DNA of 64,000 bases. Source: Actinomadura sp. J1-007. GTDB lineage: Bacteria > Actinomycetota > Actinomycetes > Streptosporangiales > Streptosporangiaceae. The notes under the pieces were generated by a model. The model was not told the origin of the DNA, ran no database searches, and saw only the letters and a program-made list of their open reading frames with translations. Made by a program: the position numbers and the translations under genes. The stretch lies in assembly GCF_009793335.1 (NCBI RefSeq), contig NZ_WING01000001.1, positions 6,758,001 to 6,822,000 of the forward strand, given 5' to 3'. Shown here piece after piece: positions 35,521 through 43,889 of this stretch. Position 1 is the stretch's first letter. The number at the start of each line of letters is the position of its first letter.

Positions 35521-36602
35521 GCGGCGGCCTGGACGCCCGGCTGGTCGTACGGCGCGCGGCGTTCGACCTCGATGTGGAGCTGGCCGCCGCGCCCGGCGAG
35601 GTCGTCGCGCTGCTCGGGCCGAACGGGGCGGGCAAGAGCACCGCGCTGCGCGCCCTCGCGGGCCTGGTCCCGATGGCGGGCGGGCACGTGCGGGTGGACG
35701 GCGCCGACCTGCGGGCCCTGCCGCCCGAACGGCGGGGGATCGGCATGGTCTTCCAGGACTACCTGCTGTTCCCGCACCTGAGCGCGCTCGACAACGTGGC
35801 GTTCGGGCTGCGCTGCCGGGGCGCCCGCAAGCGCGAGGCGCGGCGCGAGGCGGCCGGGTGGCTGGACCGCGTCGGGCTCGCCGGGCACGCGTCCGCGCGC
35901 CCGCGCGCGCTGTCGGGCGGGCAGGCGCAGCGCGTCGCGCTCGCCCGCGCGCTCGCGACCCGGCCCGGCCTGCTGCTGCTGGACGAGCCGCTCGCCGCGC
36001 TCGACGCCCACACCCGGCTGGAGATCCGCGCGGCGCTGCGCCGCCACCTGGAGGGGTTCGGCGGCGCGGCGGTGCTGGTCACGCACGACCCGCTGGACGC
36101 GATGGTGCTGGCCGACCGGCTCGTGGTGATCGAGGACGGACGGCTCGTCCAGCAGGGCACGCCCGCCGAGGTCGCGCGCCGTCCCCGCACCGGGTACGTG
36201 GCGCGGCTCGTCGGGCTCAACCTGTACCGGGGGCGGGCGGACGGCGGCACCACGGTCACCGTGCGGGCGGTCCAGGGCGAAGGTTCCGGGGGACAGGGGA
36301 CGTCCGGCGTCGCTACGATGGACACCGTCGACTCTCTGACTGGTGACGTTTTCCTAGCCTTCTCGCCAGCATCGGTCGCGCTGTACCGGACTCGCCCGGA
36401 CGGCAGCGCGCGCAACCTCTGGCGTGCGCGTGTCGGTTCCGTGGAACGGCAGGGAGACCGCGTCCGGATCCAGCTCGAAGCCCCGCCTTTCCCCGCGGTC
36501 GCGGAGGTCACTCCAGCGGCCGTCGCGGAGCTGGAATTGGCGGAGGGCACGACGATATGGGCGGCCGTCAAGGCCACCGAAACCCACGTTTACCCAGCTT
36601 GA
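35517..36602 (+). CDS. modC: Molybdate ABC transporter ATP-binding protein
   Basis: A 361-residue ATPase from GTG 35517 (GTGA overlap with modB). Walker A GPNGAGKST, Q-loop VFQDYLLFPH, signature LSGGQAQR, Walker B LLLLDEPLAALD and switch LVTHDPLDA are complete. The C-terminal 110 residues form a single TOBE/Mop-like regulatory domain (ARVGSVERQGDRVRIQLE). The stretch 36290-36370 is slightly less GC-biased than the rest. Confidence 0.92.
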   Translation: MSGGLDARLVVRRAAFDLDVELAAAPGEVVALLGPNGAGKSTALRALAGLVPMAGGHVRVDGADLRALPPERRGIGMVFQDYLLFPHLSALDNVAFGLRCRGARKREARREAAGWLDRVGLAGHASARPRALSGGQAQRVALARALATRPGLLLLDEPLAALDAHTRLEIRAALRRHLEGFGGAAVLVTHDPLDAMVLADRLVVIEDGRLVQQGTPAEVARRPRTGYVARLVGLNLYRGRADGGTTVTVRAVQGEGSGGQGTSGVATMDTVDSLTGDVFLAFSPASVALYRTRPDGSARNLWRARVGSVERQGDRVRIQLEAPPFPAVAEVTPAAVAELELAEGTTIWAAVKATETHVYPA

Positions 36603-36652
36603 GCACCGTTAAGCCGAGAGTGGCCGCGCGACGTCCGTGGCGCCCGTGGCTA

Positions 36653-36668
36653 GGTGATATCAATCACA
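36653..36668 (+). promoter_or_regulatory. CRP/GlxR-like operator upstream of pckG
   Basis: GGTGATATCAATCACA differs from TGTGA-N6-TCACA at one base. It lies 112 bp before the pckG start, in an AT-rich stretch. CRP-type control of gluconeogenesis is known in corynebacteria (GlxR), which supports the reading. Confidence 0.5.
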
Positions 36669-36701
36669 AAAGGCGACGGGAAGACCCAAAAGCGGGCCGG
36701 A

Positions 36702-36715
36702 TTGGTCCAGACCAA
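36702..36715 (+). promoter_or_regulatory. GntR-like palindrome TTGGTC-CA-GACCAA upstream of pckG
   Basis: A perfect 14-bp palindrome of the FadR/GntR type (TGGT...ACCA), 65 bp before the pckG start and 33 bp after the CRP-like site. The regulator is not in the window. Confidence 0.45.
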
Positions 36716-36779
36716 ATGGCAAAAACGACGGGTCTTGTTCATCATGCAAAGATCCTGCGAACCGCTGAAGGAGTTGCCC

Positions 36780-38597
36780 GTGTCCAACCAGATCCCCGGC
36801 CTCGACCAGGCCCCGACCGGTCACACCGAGCTGATCGACTGGGTGCGCGGGATCGCCGAGCTGACCCAGCCCGACCGGATCGAGTGGTGTGACGGCTCGG
36901 ACGCCGAGTGGGAGCGCCTGACCGGCCTCCTCGTCGAGCAGGGCACGTTCAAACGCCTCGACCCGGCGAAACGGCCCAACAGCTTCTACGCCGCCTCCGA
37001 CCCGAGCGACGTGGCCCGCGTCGAGGACCGGACGTTCATCTGCTCCGAGCGCGAGCAGGACGCCGGCCCCACCAACAACTGGATCGCGCCCGCGGAGATG
37101 CGCGCGACCTTCGGCGAGCTGTTCAAGGGCGCGATGAAGGGCCGCACCATGTACGTGGTGCCGTTCTGCATGGGCCCGCTCGGCGGCAACATCTCCCAGC
37201 TCGGCGTGGAGATCACCGACTCGCCGTACGTCGCCGTCTCGATGAGGATCATGACGCGGATGGGCGAGGGCGCCCTGCGGCTGATCGAGGAGCGCGGCTC
37301 GTTCGTCAAGGCCGTCCACTCGGTCGGCGCGCCGCTCGCGCCGGGCCAGGACGACGTCGCGTGGCCGTGCAACGAGACCAAGTACATCTCGCACTTCCCC
37401 GAGACCCGCGAGATCTGGTCGTACGGCTCGGGCTACGGCGGCAACGCGCTGCTCGGCAAGAAGTGCTACGCGCTGCGCATCGCCTCGACCATGGCCCGCG
37501 ACGAGGGCTGGATGGCCGAGCACATGCTCATCCTCAAGCTCACCCCGCCGACCGGCGAGACCCGGTACGTCGCCGCCGCGTTCCCGTCGGCGTGCGGCAA
37601 GACCAACCTCGCGATGCTGGAGCCGACCATCCCGGGCTGGAAGGTCGAGACCATCGGCGACGACATCGCCTGGATGCGGTTCGGCGACGACGGCCGGCTC
37701 TACGCCATCAACCCTGAGGCCGGGTTCTTCGGCGTCGCGCCCGGCACCGGCGACTCCACCAACGCCAACGCCGTGAAGACCCTGTGGGGCAACTCCATCT
37801 TCACCAACGTGGCGCTCACCGACGACGGCGACGTGTGGTGGGAGGGCCTCACCGACGAGCCGCCCGCGCACCTCACCGACTGGAAGGGCAACGACTGGAC
37901 GCCGGAGTCCGAGACCCCGGCCGCCCACCCGAACGCCCGCTTCACCACCCCGGCCGGGCAGTGCCCGATCATCGCGCCGGAGTGGGAGGACCCGAAGGGC
38001 GTGCCGATCTCGGCGATCCTGTTCGGCGGGCGCCGCGCGAGCGCCGTGCCGCTCGTCACCGAGTCGTTCGACTGGCAGCAGGGCGTGTTCCTCGGCGCGA
38101 ACGTCGCGTCGGAGAAGACCGCCGCGGCCGAGGGCAAGGTCGGCGAGCTGCGCCGCGACCCGTTCGCGATGCTGCCCTTCTGCGGCTACAACATGGGCGA
38201 CTACTTCGGCCACTGGCTGAAGATCGGCAAGTCCACCGACGCGGAGAAGCTGCCGCGCATCTACTACGTCAACTGGTTCCGCAAGAACGCCGACGGCAAG
38301 TTCATCTGGCCCGGCTTCGGCGAGAACAGCCGCGTCCTGAAGTGGATCGTCGAGCGGCTGAACGGCCAGGCCGACGCCGTCAAGTCCCCGATCGGGCACC
38401 TGCCGACGCGGGAGGCGCTCGACACCGAGGGCCTGCGGATCGACGACGCCGACCTCGACACGCTGCTGTCGGTCGACACCGACGTCTGGAAGGAGGAGGC
38501 CGCGCTCGTGCCCGGCCACTTCGAGACGTTCGGCGACCACCTGCCGAAGGAGCTGTGGGACGAGTACAACGCCCTGGTCAACCGGCTCGGCCACTGA
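36780..38597 (+). CDS. pckG: Phosphoenolpyruvate carboxykinase (GTP)
   Basis: A 605-residue gluconeogenic enzyme converting oxaloacetate and GTP to PEP. GTG 36780 has AAGGAG at good spacing; the open frame extends 42 codons upstream across the operator region. RTMYVVPFCMGP, FPSACGKTNLAML (kinase loop), the guanine-binding FWPGFGENSRV-like region and EPPAHLTDWKGNDW are those of the GTP class. It is followed by a long terminator stem. Confidence 0.95.
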   Translation: MSNQIPGLDQAPTGHTELIDWVRGIAELTQPDRIEWCDGSDAEWERLTGLLVEQGTFKRLDPAKRPNSFYAASDPSDVARVEDRTFICSEREQDAGPTNNWIAPAEMRATFGELFKGAMKGRTMYVVPFCMGPLGGNISQLGVEITDSPYVAVSMRIMTRMGEGALRLIEERGSFVKAVHSVGAPLAPGQDDVAWPCNETKYISHFPETREIWSYGSGYGGNALLGKKCYALRIASTMARDEGWMAEHMLILKLTPPTGETRYVAAAFPSACGKTNLAMLEPTIPGWKVETIGDDIAWMRFGDDGRLYAINPEAGFFGVAPGTGDSTNANAVKTLWGNSIFTNVALTDDGDVWWEGLTDEPPAHLTDWKGNDWTPESETPAAHPNARFTTPAGQCPIIAPEWEDPKGVPISAILFGGRRASAVPLVTESFDWQQGVFLGANVASEKTAAAEGKVGELRRDPFAMLPFCGYNMGDYFGHWLKIGKSTDAEKLPRIYYVNWFRKNADGKFIWPGFGENSRVLKWIVERLNGQADAVKSPIGHLPTREALDTEGLRIDDADLDTLLSVDTDVWKEEAALVPGHFETFGDHLPKELWDEYNALVNRLGH

Positions 38598-38651
38598 CCG
38601 GCGGCCGGATCCGCCGCGTTCGCGCGGCTGACCGGGCCTGAGCGGCGCGCT

Positions 38652-38684
38652 GCGGGACCATGCCTCGGTGAGGCGTGGTCCCGC
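38652..38684 (+). terminator. Terminator of pckG
   Basis: A 15-bp stem (38652-38666 with 38670-38684), with one G-U type mismatch and a 3-nt GGT loop. It lies in the 321-nt gap before the HdeD-like gene; the rest of the gap is GC-rich without a gene. Confidence 0.85.
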
Positions 38685-38918
38685 CGTCGCGTTCCGGGGC
38701 GGCGGCCCGAGCGTCGTGGCCCGCGGCGGCCGCCGGGGGCCGGCGGGCGGCGCACGCCGGTGACCCGCGCGCGACGGCGGGCGAGTTCGCGGGAACTTTG
38801 CCCAGTTCGTGTGGGCGCTTGGCTTTCCCGGCAGCGGACGGCGGTTAGCGGTGTGGTGAGGAGAGCCGGCGCGTTCCCGCCACCGGAGGCGCGGCCGGCG
38901 ACGCTTCTGGAGGCGGTC

Positions 38919-39500
38919 ATGTTCGATCAGATCACGCGGCACTGGTGGGTGCTCGCGCTGCGCGGCGCGTTCGCCGTGCTGTTCGGCCTCGTCGCCTGGA
39001 TCTGGCCCGGCATCACGGTGTGGGCCCTCGTCGTCCTGTTCGGCGCGTACGCGCTGGTGGACGGCCTGTTCTCGCTGGTCGGGGCGTTCCGCGGCGTGCC
39101 CGGCCAGTCGCGCGGCTGGCTCGCGCTCGCCGGAGTGGCGGGCATCGTCCTCGGCCTCGCGGCGCTGATCTGGCCCGCCATCACGGGCCTCGCGCTGCTG
39201 ATGCTGATCGCGGTGTGGGCGGTCGTCACGGGCGTGATGGAGATCGTCGCCGCGGTCGCGCTGCGCAGGGAGATCCACGGCGAGTGGCTGTACGCGCTCA
39301 CGGGCGTGGTGTCGGTGGTCTTCGGGGCGCTGCTGTTCGCGTGGCCGGTGTCGGGGGCGCTCGCGGTCGTCTGGCTGATCGGCCTGTTCTCGATCCTGTT
39401 CGGCGCCGTGATGATCGGCGCCGCGTTCCGGCTCCGCAGGCTCGGCGAGGAGTCGCGCCGCGCCGGGCGCGGCATGGGCGGCGCGCCCGCGCACGGCTGA
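38919..39500 (+). CDS. HdeD / DUF308 family membrane protein
   Basis: A 193-residue protein from ATG 38919 (GGAGG upstream) with six hydrophobic segments in three paired repeats. Each pair has the form LFGLVAWIWPGITVWALVVL, LGLAALIWPAITGLALLML or FGALLFAWPVSGALAVVWL, the DUF308 pattern. In enterobacteria HdeD is linked to acid resistance; in actinomycetes the role is unclear. It has a polar C-terminus of about 20 residues. Confidence 0.85.
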   Translation: MFDQITRHWWVLALRGAFAVLFGLVAWIWPGITVWALVVLFGAYALVDGLFSLVGAFRGVPGQSRGWLALAGVAGIVLGLAALIWPAITGLALLMLIAVWAVVTGVMEIVAAVALRREIHGEWLYALTGVVSVVFGALLFAWPVSGALAVVWLIGLFSILFGAVMIGAAFRLRRLGEESRRAGRGMGGAPAHG

Positions 39501-39524
39501 CGCCGCCGCCCGCCGGGGCGGAAA

Positions 39525-39554
39525 CCTCAGGTTTGGTTGAGGAGCGGGTAGGGT
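39525..39554 (+). promoter_or_regulatory. SoxR box and -10 of soxR
   Basis: The 18-bp CCTCAGGTTTGGTTGAGG (39525-39542) has the CCTCA...TGAGG arms of the known SoxR box and keeps GTT at the same place. TAGGGT (39549-39554) follows and ends 7 nt before ATG 39562, giving a leaderless transcript. SoxR therefore probably controls its own gene. Confidence 0.7.
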
Positions 39555-39561
39555 CGGGCGC

Positions 39562-40146
39562 ATGACACGCCTTGAGCATCGCGTCCACGAACTGACCGTC
39601 GGCCAGCTCGCCGAGCGCAGCGGCGTGGCGGTCTCGGCCCTGCACTTCTACGAGTCCAAGGGGCTGATCAGCAGCCGCCGGACGCCCGGCAACCAGCGCC
39701 GGTTCAGCCGGGACACGCTGCGCCGCGTCTCGTTCATCAGGATCTCCCAGCGGGTCGGCATCCCGCTCGCCGACATCCGAGAGGCGCTCGGCACCCTGCC
39801 GGAGGAGCGCACCCCGACCGTCGCGGACTGGGCCCGCCTCTCCGAGACGTGGCGCACCGACCTCGACGACCGGATCGCCCAGCTCGAACGGCTCCGCGAC
39901 AACCTCACCGACTGCATCGGCTGCGGCTGCCTGTCGATCAACAAGTGCGCGCTCGCCAACCCGTACGACCGGCTCGGCGACGAAGGGCCGGGCCCCCGCC
40001 GCCTCCTCGTCCAGCGCGGCGCCCGCCCCGCCGAGCGGGAGCACCACGCCGACGGCCAGGACACCCCGCCCCCGCCGCCCCGCCCCGGCGCGGACGCCCC
40101 CGAGGACTCCCAGCCCCAGGACCCCTGCGACAACACCTGCCTCTGA
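39562..40146 (+). CDS. soxR: Redox-sensing MerR-family activator SoxR
   Basis: A 194-residue regulator. The MerR HTH is LTVGQLAERSGVAVSALHFY with wing NQRRFSRDTLRRV, then the dimer coiled coil. The [2Fe-2S] ligands are Cys118, Cys121, Cys123 and Cys129 (CIGCGCLSINKC), the exact SoxR spacing. The C-terminal 55 residues are an actinobacterial Pro-rich extension. In Streptomyces SoxR responds to redox-active metabolites. Apart from its own promoter, I find no second SoxR box in the window. Confidence 0.95.
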   Translation: MTRLEHRVHELTVGQLAERSGVAVSALHFYESKGLISSRRTPGNQRRFSRDTLRRVSFIRISQRVGIPLADIREALGTLPEERTPTVADWARLSETWRTDLDDRIAQLERLRDNLTDCIGCGCLSINKCALANPYDRLGDEGPGPRRLLVQRGARPAEREHHADGQDTPPPPPRPGADAPEDSQPQDPCDNTCL

Positions 40147-40164
40147 CCCGCACACCCGCCGCCG

Positions 40165-40350
40165 ACCGCTGAGCGCAAGCCCGCCGACCGCGGCCGGCCG
40201 ACCGCAAGCCCGTCGACCGCAAGCCCGCCGACCGCCGACCGCGGCCAGCCGAGCGCCGACCATGGCCCGCCGAGCGCAGCCCGCCGACCGCGGCCAGCCG
40301 AGCGCCGACCACGGCCCGCCGACCGCAAGCCCGTCGATCGCGGCTCGGAG
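40165..40350. repeat. GC-rich direct repeats after soxR
   Basis: The words GCGGCCAGCCGAGCGCCGAC (at 40241 and 40290, 49 bp apart) and CCGACCGCAAGCCCG recur through the gap between soxR and the GH65 gene. No gene is seen in this 252-nt gap. Confidence 0.6.
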
Positions 40351-40398
40351 CGGCGGTCTCGCCCGCCGCTCCGGGGCCGCGGGGCGGTCAGGGCTGGG

Positions 40399-42816
40399 TC
40401 AGCGGTGGTCGCGGATGCGCTGGTCGCGGCCGTGGGGGTCGATGCGGCGCGGCGCGGGTTCGCGGCCGATCGGCTGGGCGGACGGCGGCGGCGACGGTAC
40501 CTGCTCGATCGGCAGCTCGACCGGCTTGCCGTCGGGCGCGAGCGTGAACTCCTCGTCGTGGTGCCGGACCTTGAGCCCCGGGCCGTCCATCAGCTCGTAC
40601 GTCGCCGACTCGCCCGTCACCGTCACCTTGAGGCGGTTGCCGCGGTAGCGCAGCCGGAACGCCATGCGGCTGATCCCGCCGGGCAGGCGCGGCGCGAACC
40701 GGAGCCGGCCCTCGGCCGCGCGCATCCCGCCGAACCCGGCGACCAGGCCGCTCCAGCCGCCCGCCATCGACGCGATGTGCAGGCCGTCGCGGGTGTTGCC
40801 GTTGATGTCGTGCAGGTCGAGCAGGGCCGTCTCGCCGAGGTAGTCGTGGGCGAGTTCGAGCTGCCCCACCTCGGCGGCGATCACCGCCTGCGTCTGCGCC
40901 GACAGGGACGAGTCCCGGACGGTCAGCGCCTCGTAGTACTCGAAGTTGCGGGCCTTCTGCTCCGGCGTGAACGCCTCGCCGCACAGGTGCAGCGCCAGCA
41001 CCAGGTCGGCCTGCTTGATGACCTGCTTGCGGTACAGGTCGAAGTACGGGAAGTTCAGCAGCAGCGGGTAGTGGTCGGGCTTGGTCGCCGCGAAGTCCCA
41101 GCGGGCGTGGTTGGTGAACCCCTCGTTCTGCGGGTGCACGCCCATCCGCTCGTCGAACGGGATCAGCATCGCCGCCGCCGCGTCCCGCCACGACGCGGCC
41201 TCCTCGGTCGTGACCCCGAACCGGTCGGCCAGGTCCGGGTGCTTCATCGCGATCGCGGCGGCGCCCTGGAGGTTCCGGCGGGCCATCAGGTTCGTGTAGA
41301 CGTTGTTGTCGACCACGGCGGTGTACTCGTCGGGGCCCGTCACGCCGTCGATCCGGAAGACGCCCTCGACGTCGTGGTGGCCGAGCTTGCGCCACAGCCG
41401 CGCCGTCTCGACCAGGATCTCCAGCCCGACCTCGCGTTCGAACCGCTCGTCCTCGGTCGCGTCCACGTACCGGATGACGGCATCGGAGATGTCGGCGTTG
41501 ATGTGGAACGCGGCCGTCCCCGCGGGCCAGTACCCGGAGCACTCCTGCCCGCGGATCGTCCGCCACGGGAACGCCGCGCCGGTCAGCCCGAGCTGGGTGG
41601 CGCGCTCGCAGGCGAGCGGCAGCGTCATGTGCCGCCAGGCGAGCGCGTCGGCCGCGGCGCCCGGCTGGGTGTAGGTCAGCACGGGCAGCACGAACGTCTC
41701 GGTGTCCCAGAACGTGTGCCCGTCGTACCCGGGGCCGGTCAGGCCCTTCGCGGGGATCATCCGGCGCTCGGCGCGGGCGCCCGCCTGGAGGATGTGGAAC
41801 AGGCCGAACCGCACCGCCTGCTGGATCTCGGCGTCGCCGTCCACCTCGATGTCGGCGCCCTGCCAGAACTCGTCGAGGTAGTCGCGCTGCTCCTTCAGCA
41901 GCCCGTCCCAGCCGGTCTGCCGCGCGCCCGCGAGCGCCCCGACCACCTGGTCGTGCAGCGCCGGGCGGGACCGCTGGCTGGACCAGCCGTACGACAGGTA
42001 CTTGATGATCCGCAGCCGCTGCCCGGGTTCGAGCCGGGTCGCGACCGTCAGCCGGCCGACGTCGGCGGAGCTCTCGGTGTCGACCGCCATCGACTCGGGG
42101 CCCTCGATCTCGTGGGACATCCCGGCCGCCATCCGCAGGCCGCTGTTGCGGGTGCGGTGCAGCAGCAGCACCTTCGTGCCGTTCGCGACGTGCTCCTCGC
42201 TGACCAGCGGGGACTCCAGCGTCGCGGCGACCCGCGGGTCCTTGCCGAGGTCGGGCAGCGCCTCGTTGGCGACCAGCTCGGACTGGGCGACGACGCGGAT
42301 CGACTCGTCCACCGGCTCGACGTCGTAGCTGATCGCCGCGATCGCCCGCTGGGTCAGCGACACCATCCGCACCGAGGTGATCCGCACCCGGCTGTCGGCC
42401 GGCGAGGTCCACTCCACCTCGCGGGTGAGGGTGCCGGCCCGCAGGTCCAGGACCCGCTCGTGGTGGTGCAGCCGCCCGTACCGCACGTCGAACGGCTCGT
42501 CGTCCACCAGCAGCCGGATCAGCTTGCCGTTGGTGACGTTGATCACCGTCTGGCCCGACTCCGGCAGCCCGTAGGCGGTCTCGGCGTGCGGCAGCGGCCG
42601 CTGCTCGTAGAACGAGTTGAGGTAGCTGCCCGGCAGCCCGTGCGGCTCGCCCTCGTCGAGGTTGCCGCGCAGCCCGACGTGCCCGTTCGACAGGGCGAAC
42701 ACCGACTCGCTCTGCGCCAGCCGGTCGATCCGCAGCTCCGGCTCGCGCACGAACCACGGCTCGACCGTGTACACGGGCCGGTCCACCACGGCCCCCTGAC
42801 CGTCCGCCTCGCTCAC
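40399..42816 (-). CDS. Glycoside hydrolase family 65 disaccharide phosphorylase
   Basis: An 805-residue GH65 enzyme from GTG 42816. The N-terminal beta-sandwich (SNGHVGLRGNLDEG) is followed by the (alpha/alpha)6 barrel with FWDTETFVLPVL, RGQECSGYWPAGTAAFHINADI and the catalytic glutamate in VTGPDEYTAVVDNN, then QADLVLALHL. The family covers maltose, trehalose and kojibiose phosphorylases, which release beta-glucose-1-phosphate. The gene next upstream is a beta-phosphoglucomutase, which would convert that product to glucose-6-phosphate, so a phosphorylase is more likely than a hydrolase. The disaccharide is not determined. The last 25 residues are a charged Arg/Pro-rich tail. Confidence 0.9.
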   Translation of the reverse strand: MSEADGQGAVVDRPVYTVEPWFVREPELRIDRLAQSESVFALSNGHVGLRGNLDEGEPHGLPGSYLNSFYEQRPLPHAETAYGLPESGQTVINVTNGKLIRLLVDDEPFDVRYGRLHHHERVLDLRAGTLTREVEWTSPADSRVRITSVRMVSLTQRAIAAISYDVEPVDESIRVVAQSELVANEALPDLGKDPRVAATLESPLVSEEHVANGTKVLLLHRTRNSGLRMAAGMSHEIEGPESMAVDTESSADVGRLTVATRLEPGQRLRIIKYLSYGWSSQRSRPALHDQVVGALAGARQTGWDGLLKEQRDYLDEFWQGADIEVDGDAEIQQAVRFGLFHILQAGARAERRMIPAKGLTGPGYDGHTFWDTETFVLPVLTYTQPGAAADALAWRHMTLPLACERATQLGLTGAAFPWRTIRGQECSGYWPAGTAAFHINADISDAVIRYVDATEDERFEREVGLEILVETARLWRKLGHHDVEGVFRIDGVTGPDEYTAVVDNNVYTNLMARRNLQGAAAIAMKHPDLADRFGVTTEEAASWRDAAAAMLIPFDERMGVHPQNEGFTNHARWDFAATKPDHYPLLLNFPYFDLYRKQVIKQADLVLALHLCGEAFTPEQKARNFEYYEALTVRDSSLSAQTQAVIAAEVGQLELAHDYLGETALLDLHDINGNTRDGLHIASMAGGWSGLVAGFGGMRAAEGRLRFAPRLPGGISRMAFRLRYRGNRLKVTVTGESATYELMDGPGLKVRHHDEEFTLAPDGKPVELPIEQVPSPPPSAQPIGREPAPRRIDPHGRDQRIRDHR

Positions 42817-42991
42817 CGCGCGTCCCCCCTGACGTCCGCTGTCTCCCCGTCGGCGCCGGCCGGCGGGCCGGCGCCCTCCGCGCCGGCCGCGCGGCCCGCG
42901 CGCCGCGGCCCGCCGGTCCGGCCCTCGCCGAGCACGGCCCGCGGGCCGCCGCGCGGCGGCCCGGCCGCGGGCTCCCGGTCCTCCCCGTCGC

Positions 42992-43744
42992 TCACTCGTC
43001 CTCCCCCAGGAGATCGGCGAGGTCGTCGACCACCACGTCCGCGCCGTGCTCGGCGAGCGCCGCGGCGTGCTCGTCGTCGACCCTGTTGACGCCCACAACG
43101 TACGCGAACCCGCCCGCCCGACCCGCCTCGACACCCGCGAGCGCGTCCTCGAAGACCACGGCCCGCGAGGCCGGGACCCCGAGCTCGCGCGCGCCCTCCA
43201 GGAACGTGTCCGGGGCCGGCTTGCCGGGCAGGTCCCGCTCGGCGGCGACGACCCCGTCCACGCGCGCGTCGAACAGGTTGGTGATGCCCACCGTGTCCAG
43301 CACCTGAACGGTGTTGGCGCTGGACGACACGACCGCCGTCCTCAGGCCCGCCTTGCGGGCGCGGCGCACGTAGTCGACCGACCCGTCGAACACCTCGACC
43401 CCGCGCTCCTTGATCAGGGCGAGGACGAGCGCGTTCTTGCGGTTGCCGAGCCCCCGCACGGTCTCGGCCTCCGGCGGGTCGTCCGGGGAGCCCTCGGGGA
43501 GCGTGACGCCCCGCGACTGGAGGAACGAGCGCGTCCCGTCCTCGCGGCGCTTGCCGTCCACGTAGCGGCCGTAGTCCTTGTTGGGGTCGAACGGCACGAA
43601 CGGCGTGCCGTCCCTCGCGGCCCGTTCCCGCAGGAAGCCGTCGAACATCTCCTTCCACGCGGCCGCGTGCACCGCCGCCGTACGGGTCAAGACTCCGTCA
43701 AGATCGAACAGGCACGCCGCGGCCCCGTCCGGCAGTCCCAGCAT
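42992..43744 (-). CDS. Beta-phosphoglucomutase (HAD family)
   Basis: A 250-residue HAD phosphatase-fold mutase. The nucleophile motif CLFDLDGVLTRTAAVHAAAW, the threonine/serine motif AVVSSSANT, the Lys in LPGKPAPDTF and VVFEDALAGVEA are typical. ATG 43744 is preceded by GAAGGGGG. It precedes the GH65 gene by a 175-nt GC-rich spacer without a gene and is divergent from gnd. Confidence 0.9.
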   Translation of the reverse strand: MLGLPDGAAACLFDLDGVLTRTAAVHAAAWKEMFDGFLRERAARDGTPFVPFDPNKDYGRYVDGKRREDGTRSFLQSRGVTLPEGSPDDPPEAETVRGLGNRKNALVLALIKERGVEVFDGSVDYVRRARKAGLRTAVVSSSANTVQVLDTVGITNLFDARVDGVVAAERDLPGKPAPDTFLEGARELGVPASRAVVFEDALAGVEAGRAGGFAYVVGVNRVDDEHAAALAEHGADVVVDDLADLLGEDE

Positions 43745-43889
43745 CGCGCCCCCTTCGTGCGTAGTGATTTCCCAACAATGGCTTGCCGTTCCCGCCCGGA
43801 ACAAGGACATGCGCCGCGAGGTTGCCCGAACCAGGGGCCCCTGAACCGCGTACCAGGCGGGTAGGGGCCCATCCGAGGAGGGGAATCCA

